Assembly (NCBI GenBank): GCA_027579435.1
Contig: JANBPK010001211.1
Coordinates: 31,951 to 95,950 of the forward strand
Direction: 5' to 3'
Length of the DNA: 64,000 bases
Origin: Candolleomyces eurysporus
Taxonomy: Eukaryota > Basidiomycota > Agaricomycetes > Agaricales > Psathyrellaceae
The translations under genes and the position numbers were made by a program. Positions 1-9,985 of this stretch are shown piece by piece (position 1 is the first letter of the stretch; every line of letters begins with the position of its first letter). The notes below the pieces were generated by a model. That model did not search any database. It saw only the letters and a list, made by a program, of their open reading frames with translations, and was not told the origin of the DNA.

Positions 1-646
1 CATGATGTTCTTCTGTCTCGTCGCAATCCTCGGGTTTGTTATGTTGATTGCGACGGACACGCCCGCCGTTCAATACGTCGGCACCTTTTTGGCTGTCAGT
101 GGGTGAGTGGTTATCGGCCGCACCATCGTCGACGCTTGGCTGATCTCGAAACTCTACAGAATCTACCCTAATGTTCCCATGGGTGTTGCATGGAACGGGA
201 ACAATATCGGAGGTGCTACAAAGCGAGCCGTTGGAATCGCTATGCATGTCGGTGAGTCGTTTGTGCCCAAGTTCACTTGTCCGAGATTTTTCCTGACTTC
301 ATTTCGTCAGGATTTGGAAATCTTGGAGGTGTCATCTCTGGATTCGCTTATCGCAGTGTCGACGCCCCCAGATATTACTCCGGTCACGGCCTTCTAATTG
401 CCACTGTTTCTATGAGCTTCTGCTTGTGTTTGTTCATGCACCTCTATCTCGTCCGGGAAAATCGTCGCAGGGATGAGGAGATGAGGGCCAAGGGTCTCAC
501 ACTCGAAGACTACACCAGCGAGATGAAAGAAGCTGAGCGTGAGCGGGGCGATTATGCAACGGTAAGCCGACGCCCTCTTACTCAAGTTGATCGACCATTC
601 AGCTCATCATTATTTCGTTTTCCAGTTCTTCCGCTACACTGAGTAG
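1..646 (+). CDS. MFS transporter, allantoate/nicotinate permease (Dal5-like) family, 3' part
   Basis: This is the C-terminal part of a major facilitator superfamily carrier; the 5' end lies outside the window. Reading through introns at 103-159, about 253-310 and 562-625 gives a continuous protein. It has a membrane segment at the left edge, then the family-typical stretch GVAWNGNNIGGATKRAVGIA, a further helix around residues 'LLIATVSMSFCLCLFMHLYL', and a charged cytoplasmic tail ending FFRYTE before the TAG at 644-646. The Dal5-type family moves small carboxylates, vitamins or ureides across the plasma membrane using the proton gradient; the substrate here cannot be read. It lies upstream of, and on the same strand as, two siderophore-synthetase-like genes. 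A functional link is only inference. The family call is firm, the substrate unknown. Confidence 0.85.
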
Positions 647-1407
647 ACGCCTTCACTCTTGGCTTGGAAGCATGACTTGGCGGTGTCCCCATCTGCAGAT
701 GATACGACTCTTTCTGGAGAAATTTCCTTTTGCAGGGCAGGGGATGGCGCGCCACTTTGTCACGTTCTGTCATTTCTACAAGTAAAACCTGATCTCTTAA
801 GTGTATTTTCCTTGGCATGTCAACATAAGTAGTACGCGCACGATCATATTCATCCTTACATCAATTTTGTACACATATATTATTGTAGTTTTCTTCTTGC
901 AGTGAACATCTGGAATACGAGCATCTCTTCTATCTCCCTCTCTATGTGTGACTTGAGAATCTCGAAGGAACCTCGAAATTTTCGCTCGATTCCTTGGTTC
1001 GAGCGGGATGCAAGTACCTTCGGGCGAAGTTGTGGGCGTTAGCGTGGCAACATTCACCTATTAGTAATACCCGGACCGAGAATGATCAGGTGGACGAATA
1101 TCCCTTGTAGCCCGCAACACCTCTCCCTTTTTGATCAAGGGACGCATANTTTTTTCACTCTCAATCATTGATGCGGGCGAGACTGAAATACTTGAAAACG
1201 CCGCCTCACATGAGAGGAAGGGTGGCAAGTTGTTGCAATTGATTTGTCCATGTGGTCCAAAATGTGGGAAAGAGACACCAGGAAAGGCGAACTGAGGTAA
1301 GCGTTAATTGAGGGGTACTAAAGACCCGCTCAGACTCGAAGTAGCGAACATCAGATCCAAGCTTCTCGTCGATCCTCCTTGATTTACCTCATCGCTCATC
1401 GCTCGTC
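647..1407. other. Intergenic, presumed promoter of NIS synthetase 1
   Basis: No gene is supported here. It contains the 3' flank of the transporter gene and the upstream region of the first siderophore synthetase. An N at 1149 precedes a T run. No WGATAA element was seen on either strand by eye, unlike the spacer before the second synthetase. Confidence 0.5.
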
Positions 1408-3634
1408 ATGCTTTCTGCTTCAGGGCTGAGCTCTGGCGATCGTGCTGCTTTTGCAACGTCTGTTCGCCTTCTTTCTTGCCTCGTAACAGAGTCTCTGGTA
1501 GACGCTCTGTTCTATCCTTTGACCGCAAATGGATTGGCAGGATTTGCTGCAATCCAATTGACGGGTTTAACGGAGGTTGCTGTGCGAAGTGGAAATAATA
1601 CTCTGGCGATCGTACCTCTTCTTCATGCACCCATATTTCGAAGGCCATCTCCCCCATCTGGTTCATTTGCTCCGATAATAGGCCTTTTGGATCCATTAGA
1701 CATGGCTCCTCTAATCTTGGTATTTAGCAGCTCGGGCAGCGAAATTCCGGTGGTATGCAACCAGGATGCTCATAATGACATGATCTTAATGATTCTCTAT
1801 AGAATCCGCTGGCGTCGTCTATTCTCCATCGTTTGGCCGACGACGGCTGGGACGGAATCAATGGCCTGGCTCTACGAAGCACCTTTGATCCCGTAGCCAT
1901 TTGGCGCAGATATGCTTCCGCTATTGGTGTGGAAAGCAGGTTGCAAGAAGACATCGAGGGTGAATTTGTCAGTTCAGTGAAATGGCAAAGTTCGTACACC
2001 CCCTTCCCTTCATTATATCGCCGTTTTTACATCTACTTTCAGAGTACTCTTTCGAAAACCCACTTATTGCCCCTACCTGGTCAACTCCAAGCATCGGGTG
2101 GGAGCAATCGATTGTCGAAGGCCATCCTACACACCCGGTAATTTACCGTGCAAGTTGAGTGGGAGGCAGGGCTGACTCTCGACTTTAGATGTACAAAACA
2201 AGACGCTTCCTACCACCTATACCAGATTTCGCTCCTGGTAGCTACGATCTTTACCACCCGAAGCTGCGCTTCATTGCGATGCCGCGAGATTCTCTCAAGA
2301 TCACATACAACTTCGAAGAGCTTCTCGACCCTCTGTTGCAGGCTGCATCAAAGACAGCCGGTCGACAAATGGACGTTCCGTCTAACTGCGTCGTCGTTCC
2401 TGTGCATGAATTACAACTGTATCATCTTCGGGAGAAATTTCCTGAAGTGTATGTTTTCCCCGCCGAATACCACCTTCCGCTGCTAGCCCAGCAGAGCATC
2501 AGGTGAGTTCCCGTACACTGCTCTGCCACGGTTTGGATAGCTCACCAGTTGAAATAGGTCTGTTGTCGTTCCAGATGCCTACAAAGGCCTCCACCTAAAG
2601 CTTGGTGTTGGCATTAAGCTGACATCGGCGGTCAGAACGATCTCACCAGAATCTGCCTATCTAGGACCACGCTTTTCTGCGCAAGTCGTTCCCGTCCTTA
2701 CGATGGATCGTAACATCGTGACGGTGGCGCGTGAACTCGCAAGTGTCGTCCATCGTAATCCCGACGGAGAAATTGCGAAGCATTGCGCCGCGTTGATACG
2801 AGAATATCACGAGGGTCCCGGCGAAGACTGTGGCGAACGCCATATCGTCTGCACGTCTCTTGTGGAAAGAGGTCATGCCGGCGCCCGAGATGAGCTACCT
2901 TTGGTGACACGGGTGTTTGAACTCGACACCGAAGATAAAAGGGCTGCTTGGCTCGAGAAGTATTTAATTTTCAAAGCATTTTAACGTTCTTATAAGCTAA
3001 TGCGTTCTCCAGGTTCGCGGATGTCTTTTTCCGAGCATTCCTTCCGCCAGTAATTCAAAATGGAGTTGCGTTTGAATGCCACCCACAAAACTGCGTTGCT
3101 CGATTTGACAGGGTCACGAAAGAACTGAAAGGTTTTATCATCCGCGATTTTGGAGGTATTCGCGTTCATCCACCAACGTTGAAAGCCACGACTGGTGTCG
3201 ATCTTGACTTCGTCGAAGGCCATTCCATTATTGCGCCGGACCTGGACGATGTTTACACACGGTTGTACCATACCGTGTTCCACAACCATTTCCAACGGCT
3301 CATTAGGGTACTTGAATTGCACTACAACGGAAGAGGGTGGGCTATTGTGAGAGAGAAGCTCTCTCGTGCCATTCCGAGAGAGCATCCTCTCTATGATGCC
3401 TGGCTGAGCCCACAGAAGGCCACTCTGCCGGGCAAATGCTTCATGAGAATGAGGATGTCAGGAATGTATCGCTTCGTAAGTGAACTTGGAATTGTCATCC
3501 GTCCCCTAGTTTGCTTATCAGAACGCGCACAGCATCTCCATGGGCCTTTCCCAAATTTAATCCATTACCAAGGGGAGGCCTCAGAAATTGCCGAGTACTG
3601 TAGGAACGCTGGAATGGTGACGTCCAAGTTGTAG
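1408..3634 (+). CDS. IucA/IucC-family NRPS-independent siderophore synthetase, copy 1
   Basis: NIS synthetases adenylate a carboxylate, usually citrate, and condense it with an amine or alcohol to build siderophores; the enzyme is expected to be cytosolic. Exons are 1408-1752, 1803-1989, 2043-2137, 2189-2502, 2558-2959, 3013-3475 and 3533-3634, giving 635 residues with consistent phases. Family marks include the ATP-binding motif GHPTHPMYKTRR (HP-x2-K-x-R), HPKLRF, the conserved PVHELQL, IKLTSAVRTISPES, NGVAFECHPQN, the strong IIRDFGGIRVHPPTL block and VFHNHFQRLIRVLELHYNG near the C-terminus. The second intron begins with a weak GTTCGT donor, but the joined frame fits copy 2. The start is the first ATG and aligns with copy 2. 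Product and substrates cannot be read; rhizoferrin synthetase of Mucoromycota is a known fungal member of this family. Confidence 0.88.
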
Positions 3635-3755
3635 GGGAGTGTTTACTACGTAGTGGACTCCGAACTTTAGGCTCGGGCAGAATCGCCTACATTGCTCTAT
3701 ACTTTCTATCATTAATCTGGGCTGCCCAACTACGTCCCATCTGCTCAATCGATTG

Positions 3756-3761
3756 TGATAA
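3756..3761 (+). promoter_or_regulatory. TGATAA GATA-type element
   Basis: A plain TGATAA in the spacer upstream of NIS synthetase 2. A second one, read on the minus strand, is at 3894-3899. Taken alone each is weak, as such hexamers are common by chance; they matter only because of the full iron-GATA site nearby. Confidence 0.25.
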
Positions 3762-4094
3762 TCGATGGAAACGTGAACTAACTTGTCCCGTGTCTAAACA
3801 TGGAGCTTCCACTTCGAAAGCGCGTACACGCGCACCCGAGCACGTTTGACTGCGCACTTTGGCAATGCAAAAGTCGCCACATCCCGGTCTAGCTTATCAA
3901 TTACTTTTGGCTTCTCGCAGCACATGGACCTCAGTACGGACGGACAGAAAAAGATTCTACGCGTTGTTCTATTAAGTCACCCACTTGGTGTGGCTAGAGT
4001 CTGGACAGATCTGCCTGACATATGCCACCAGTCGATGACCACTTGGCGATGACACGTGGGCTACGATTAGATTAGATCCGCGTACCCGGCGTTT

Positions 4095-4103
4095 ATCAGA
4101 TAA
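4095..4103 (+). promoter_or_regulatory. ATCAGATAA, match to the iron-responsive GATA factor site
   Basis: The nine bases match the consensus ATCWGATAA bound by fungal iron repressors of the SreA/Urbs1/Sfu1 GATA family, which shut off siderophore genes when iron is plentiful. It sits about 475 bases before the ATG of the second NIS synthetase and about 460 bases after the stop of the first. What is seen is the sequence match; binding is inference. Confidence 0.5.
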
Positions 4104-4578
4104 CGATTTCAGCCGAAACCCCTGTATAATCGACATCTCCGTCTTGGTACGATCTCTCACCGACTTTATACCGTTCTCCTTTTCTAAATCCTCGAGAAAT
4201 ATATTTCTTGGACGGTTTTTCATCCCTTCTACAAGGTAATTTTGCGGCGTACCATTCATTCGTTCTTTAAGCCAAGTCATACTCAAAATAGCCCTTTTTC
4301 AGGACTATTCTAAGTTCTACATTCCATTCGAACATCGCACTCGACAGTGGCACTACGCTCATCATAATATTTTGAGTTCTGTAGCGTTAAGGTTCCGTTT
4401 CCTTCTACACAAACAAATAGGTGTCAACTAATAATGTTCACCCTCAAGAAAGCTAGAACGGAAGTCGATTGTGCCTAGGTCTCGGAATTTTACCCAGCCA
4501 ACTGTATGTCTTTCCCAAATCCTCTCTCCTGATTAAAGCGACTCACAGTCCCAAAATCTACCATCAGCCCCTTCTTCC

Positions 4579-6736
4579 ATGCCATCAGCGAACCCCTCCT
4601 TCACCCTCAAGGATCGTGCAGCCTTTGCTGTAGCATCCCGGTTATTATCATGTCTGGTCACCGAGCAAGTTCTCCTGGCATTCTACACCCCTTCACCTGA
4701 GTTGGGAAAAACAGCCGGAGTAATGGCTGTTCTATCACCGACGATCGTTCCGAGTCCTGAACAAATAATCAGAGCAGACGATTTGTTTGCTTTGGTTCTA
4801 CTTCACCATCCCCCGGTCTTTCTGGATGGTGCCACGACGAGCACTGGAAGGCGAATCGGTCTAGTCGATCCTTTGGACATGTTGCCGGAAATTTACGAAC
4901 TGGAACGGGGGACCAATGCAAACTCGGTATGTATCTCGTTTCTACCATAGTCCATTTATTCAATGTTATTAGGGGCTCCACGCAGAAAGTATTCTCCGAT
5001 GCTTCCGGGGACCTGCTTGGGACTTCCAGGGATTTTCCCTGAGAAGGGCCGGAGACCCAGTCGCCCTGTGGCATCAGTATACTAGGAGAATCACGATGGA
5101 GAAGGACATGAAGGAGGCCATCGCAAAGGAACTGGCGAGTTCTTGGCACTACCAGTGTGAGTCGTTTGGAGCGCGATCATACATGTTTTTCTGACCGACT
5201 ATTCAGACATCTCGTATAAAAACCCAACCCGCTGCCCTTCTCTCCAATCACCACCTATTGAATGGGAACAGAGTCTCGTCGCCGGTCATCCTACCCATCC
5301 TGTTTGTCTTTAACCTCCGCCGCCTTCTTCATCTCTAATATCACCTTTAGATGCACCGGGCTCGATTAGTTCCTTCTCAGTTGAACGACTACGACTGGTA
5401 TCACCCTCTGATCCGCTTCGCCCAAGTTCCCCGAGATTGTGTTGACCTGAAGGGCGCTTTCCCGGAAATTAGCCAGTTCCTTGTTGAAGGGGCATCCGCT
5501 AATACCGGCGTAGCTTTGGACCACGGCAAGTTTACCTACGTGCCAGTCCATGAGCTCCAGATACCCAGCATTTCGAAACTTTTTCCATCTGTCGTGGTTT
5601 TACCTGCGGACATCAGCCTTCGGGCCTTTGCCCAATCAAGCATCAGGTAACTTTGTCGTAGAACTCACCGAACCTATTCTAACACTATTTTTAGGACAGT
5701 CACCGTTGCCGAGTTACCAGCTCATGCCTTGAAATTGGCCATTGGCGTGAAGATCTCGTCATCACTGCGCACCATCTCGCATTTCACTGCAGACTTTGGC
5801 CCTCGGTTTTCTCGGGATGTTATCCCACGATTGAACGTTGACCGCAGCATCTTGTTTGTGGAGACTGAACCGCACAGCGCTGTATACCGTTGCGAAGACC
5901 CTGAGGCCCAGAAACACTTCACAGCGGTAATCAGGCAGGAGTACCAGCCCCTCCCGCACGAGACTGTCATCGTCTGCGCAGCCCTCTTAGAGACTGACCA
6001 CAGCAACACCAAACCGGGTGTCTCTGCTATCGAGCATGCCTTCGGGCTGGATACGGAATCGAAGCGAATTCAATTTTTGGACAGGTGCGTCCCTTATGAA
6101 TAGGATAATAATCATGTTTTCTGAGAGATCTGTTTAGATACATTGAGCTGTCGACGAAGGCGTTCATCCCTGCCTTGGTCACGAACGGCGTCGCGTTCGA
6201 AGCTCACGCACAGAACGTGCTGGTAAGGGTTCACCGGACTACAGGAGAGCTCCTGGGTTTCGTGATCCGGGATCTAGGCGGACTTCGCATTCATCCTCCT
6301 ACTCTGCGCCATTCGATAGGAGTTAACTTCCAGTTCCTGCCGAAACACTGCGTTGCCACGGAGACTCTCGAGGAGATTTACCCCAAATTCTACCATACCT
6401 ACATCCACAACCATGTTCAAAGGTTGATTCGCCTTTTGGACCTCCACTACAACGGCATTGGATGGGAAATCCTGAGGCGACACATGAATGCTGCGGTTCC
6501 GACTGATCACCCTCTTCGCAAGATTTGGTTGTCAACGGAGAGCAGGTTGGTTCAGTCCAAGTGTTTGATGCGTATGCGGATGAAGGATTCCTACCGTGAT
6601 GTAAGTCCGAGCTGTGTCAAGTCATGCTATGACAACGCTGACTCCTTCATTTCTGTAGATGGTCTATAATCCATATCCAAATATGATCCAATTCCGCCCA
6701 GAAACGATAGACGGGAGGAAGCAATCTTCCTTGTAA
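4579..6736 (+). CDS. IucA/IucC-family NRPS-independent siderophore synthetase, copy 2
   Basis: A paralogue of the gene just upstream, with the same role expected. Exons are 4579-4926, 4973-5156, 5207-5301, 5351-5646, 5695-6084, 6138-6600 and 6659-6736, giving 617 residues. Exons 3 and 6 are exactly as long as those of copy 1 (95 and 463 nt), and every intron sits at the matching place, so the pair arose by tandem duplication of an intron-bearing gene. Shared marks are GHPTHP, VKISSSLRTISHF, TNGVAFEAHAQN, VIRDLGGLRIHPPTL and IHNHVQRLIRLLDLHYNG. In the ATP-binding HP-x2-K-x-R motif this copy has MHRAR, so Arg replaces the Lys of copy 1. The C-terminus also differs (ends KQSSL). Possibly a different step or substrate; no frame breaks. 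Confidence 0.88.
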
Positions 6737-6994
6737 AATATAGTTGTAATTTCATGTATCTAGACGGCAAGGCTGAATGCCACAAAAGTGGACTCCCTTT
6801 GCCCAAATCTCGGAATGCGGTATGCCATGAGTTTGATGCATGTATCCTTGGCCTTGACGGGCTGTGTTTTGAATAGCTTTTGATCAGATCTTTAGAGCAA
6901 TTATCTGGTAAGGCCCGTAAGGGCGCCATTGATTGCAACTCCGCAACGCTTGAAAAGGCCTTCGACCTGAGATTTCTGGTTTCCACTAAACACA

Positions 6995-8724
6995 ATGTCC
7001 AAAGAGGCTGAAATCGGGACTCTCATTGTCGTAGTCCTAAAGGCTCGCAATCTCAACGACAAGCACACCTTTCGCAAGCAGGATGCGTACGCCAAAGTTG
7101 CACTGAATGGTGAGCGCTTTCGTCTGATGCTGTTACGATTTCGACTGACTTGGTTATAGGAACGGAGAAGAAGACAAAGGTCGATATCAAAGGTGGCCAA
7201 CATCCTGTTTGGGACGATGAAGTTCGGTTCCCTGTCCTTAAGACGCCCTCTGGCAAACTAAGGAAGTTGGAGATATCTTGCTGGTCCAAAGAGCCTCGAG
7301 ACGACGATCTACTCGGCAAGGCGACTCTGGACATCTCAGATACCATTAGGACAGGCGAATTCGACGGTGCGTACGAGCTGCCTTTTATTGTTGGCGAAAT
7401 AGATTGTTGAAAGAGCCAATAGACTGGGTACCGCTCTCAATCGATGACAATATTCGGGGTGATGTTTACCTTGAAATGACCTATTACTCTCATGGGCCAC
7501 CACCGCCCTCTGCTGCTCCGAGTCCGAGTCCCTCTCCCGCCTTGAATAACATCTTGAGTGTTCCCCAGAGCAACCTGATGCGAAGGCCGTCCAAACTGTC
7601 GCAGTCGGAGCGACTCTCGAGGCCGGCTGTGAACACGAACACTGGTCAAAGGCCGCCCCAACATGGCAATAGCTATGGGACGCCCCAATCACCCTACGGA
7701 CATTCAGCTGCTTCATCCAAGCCTAACAAGAATGCTACACTGCCGCCTGTTCCTGAGGCACAGAGTCCCCAAGGCGGCGCTCAACCTCCCCCTGCGTTTC
7801 TCCGTCCTGGGGCAACCCCATCACCGAGACCGCAAGCATCCCCACCCCGCCCGGGATATCAATCACTCTCAACCTCACCTNCCCCCCCAACAAAACCCTT
7901 ACCTAAATCCGGCAGCGAACCCTGCGTACAACTCTTCGTACAACCGACCTACATCCACACCGCCAAACCCGAACGCCCAACCTAACCCTTATTTCATTTC
8001 GACCACACCGGCTCCAAGCGCTAACGCTTACGCTTCACCAGTAAACCAATACCAACCACCGGCCGTTCCTGTTTCTTATACTCCAGTTCCTCACCACACG
8101 CCTGCACCTCCACCTTCCACCACGCCCGTTCCTGTTTCTTATACTCCGGTTCCTCACCACACGCCCGCACCTCCACCTTCCACCACACCTCTTCCAGTGA
8201 CCTCTCCTACTGGCCCTCCTCCTCTGTGGGCAGGGCCGCCGGTCGATCCATCACCTGGAGGATTCTCCTTCCCGGTACCAACTGTTCTTTCGGGTGCCCC
8301 GGAGACGGAACCATACCAACCGCCATGGGCGCAAGGGCCCCCTCCAAACAGGGTTGAGTCCCCCTATGACCACCAGCCATACGGCCACCATCGAAGAGTT
8401 TCTGATCCACGAGCGGATCCTAACCTCCATGCCCGCTATCAGACTCCTTTGCCTTTGCCCCCGGGTGAACGGAACCAACGTCCAGCAGAGTCATCCCCTC
8501 CCCCTCCCCGGAGGGACGCCTCTCCAGCTAGCTACAGTCCGCCTTCGCATTCGCCCCGGCCTGCACCAACATCACCCCCTAAACCCTCGAGGCAACATTC
8601 AGGGCCTGATTATAAGAGGTTGCAGGAGTTGGTGGGTGCAGAGGACAATGCGAAGCGACGTTGGGAGCAGGAGCAGAAGGATTTGGAGCTCGCGATGCAG
8701 CTGGATAGGGAATTGAATCTGTAA
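6995..8724 (+). CDS. FIC1: C2-domain, proline-rich ingression protein (Fic1/Inn1-like)
   Basis: Exons are 6995-7109, 7160-7366 and 7423-8724. An N at 7881 in a C run puts the two halves in different frames; leaving it out gives one 540-residue protein. Residues 1 to about 125 form a C2 domain (GTLIVVVLKARNLNDK, KTKVDIKGGQHPVWDDEV, DDDLLGKATLDIS). The rest is proline/serine-rich with many PxxP stretches and a charged C-terminal helix (ENAKRRWEQEQKDLELAMQL around the end). This layout matches yeast Inn1 and fission yeast Fic1, where the C2 domain supports septum ingression and the PxxP tail binds SH3 domains of cytokinesis partners. That role is inferred from architecture. A 63-bp exact-length duplication lies in the tail. 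Confidence 0.75.
7881..7881. other. Ambiguous base causing an artificial frame break
   Basis: The N precedes a run of C. The codon frame upstream and the proline-rich frame downstream differ by exactly the one base that the N adds, so it is most likely an assembly uncertainty in homopolymer length, not a mutation. Confidence 0.8.
8065..8190 (+). repeat. 63-bp tandem duplication in the proline-rich tail
   Basis: Two adjacent 63-bp copies (from 8065 and 8128) encode VPVSYTPVPHHTPAPPPSTT twice, differing at a few third positions. The duplication is in frame. Confidence 0.85.
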
Positions 8725-8922
8725 AGCCGAATGGACTAACAAGTTGTCACTGGACATTCTAATATGCTTCTCATACTTCTAATTACAATGTATCTATTAC
8801 GATATCGATACCACAAGTATTGTCATCGGTCCGTGTCCGTGGGTATAGAAAGATAGTTCCAAAGAGATTGATAGAGCAAAAAATCCTTTAAATAAACCTG
8901 ACGCGAGCGAGTGTTGAATTTG

Positions 8923-9985
8923 TTATGAAACTTGGGACATTGAAACGTTAACGTTCGAAGCACGATGCTGGTGAAGCTCTCCTCTGTCTATCCCCTTGGA
9001 CTGGCGGAGGTCGAAGAAGTATGTCAGTACGTAGAACGTGAATAAAAATGCGATGGTCCATTCGAGGACGGCTGTCGAAAGAGTCGGGTCGGTTAGTTTA
9101 CAGGTATTGCAAGCCGAGTTACAGCAAAAGGGACGCACCTCCAACGTTGGTGGCATAGTACAGTGCTACCGCGAAAGCGATGGCTAGAACAATAAGAACC
9201 GAGGCAATGACGGCTTTCACGAGATACGCAACGCGTAGCTCTCGAGCAAATACAAAGTCTTTGCTGATCCACCGGTACTAGCGGAGCCGTCAGTTCACCT
9301 GAGGTTGCATGCGATACCAAGAGAAAAGCAGGGTCTTACCTCGATGATCGTGAAGATAGCACTGAATGTTACGCCGACAATGAAAATCAGCAGGAAGAGT
9401 CGGTGGGGAGTCGTATACCGCGCCGTGTCGAAAACGGCGAGGAGAATCAAGCCGGCGCCGCCAATTGCTGCACCTATCACCGCAAGTGTGCTCAAGACCC
9501 TTTCTCGGGTTCGCATGTGGGGCATAAGCCTACAGAATAAGAAAAGAGGGACAAAAATTGTCAGTACATCTCGTCTCGTCTGCAAAAATAGTAGTCGTGT
9601 GACCCCCCGGACGGAGCCAAACTCACCTGCCCGAATGCCTTAAATATCGCTCGATAACCAAGCAAAGGAAGAAGCCGACGCCTGTCACGGAGGACCCAGC
9701 GACAAAGAGAGGTTTGAGCATGTCAGCTCCGATGTCCGAGATGAATGCGATGCGACCCTCTTGGGAGATGTATCTTGGTTGGCCCTGGACAAGCCAGACG
9801 ATCATCATGGCCCATAGCGTGCCTGTATATTCCGCCGGCAGGAAGTTGAAAATAAGAAAACACCATCAGCTTCAGCCGAAAATGAGGTAGAGGAGGAGGG
9901 GGTACTCACCGAACCAAACAAAAGCGGTAACGATTGGTATCCATACGTAGGACCAATGTCTATATCTCAACGGAACCTGGAACAT
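8923..9985 (-). CDS. Frag1/DRAM/Sfk1-family membrane protein
   Basis: Exons on the minus strand are 9910-9985, 9627-9822, 9340-9529, 9139-9277 and 8923-9071, giving 249 residues with correct phases. The start ATG is followed by MFQVPLRYRHWSYVWIPIVT and the first membrane helix. The conserved block ISDIGADMLKPLFVAGSSVT is typical of the family, followed by further helices (FFLCLVIERYL, TLAVIGAAIGGAGLILLAVF, LFLLIFIVGVTFSAIFTII, AVIASVLIVLAIAFAVALYY, EWTIAFLFTFYVLTYFFDL). Yeast Sfk1 acts at the plasma membrane with the phosphatidylinositol 4-kinase Stt4, and animal DRAM proteins act in lysosomes; which applies here cannot be told. The C-terminal tail is short and polar. Confidence 0.8.

Larger units (their letters stand above)
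3635..4578. other. Spacer between the two NIS synthetases
   Basis: There is no coding signal. The stretch is AT-richer than its neighbours and carries three GATA-type elements (3756-3761, 3894-3899 and 4095-4103). It is the presumed promoter of the second synthetase. Confidence 0.5.
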
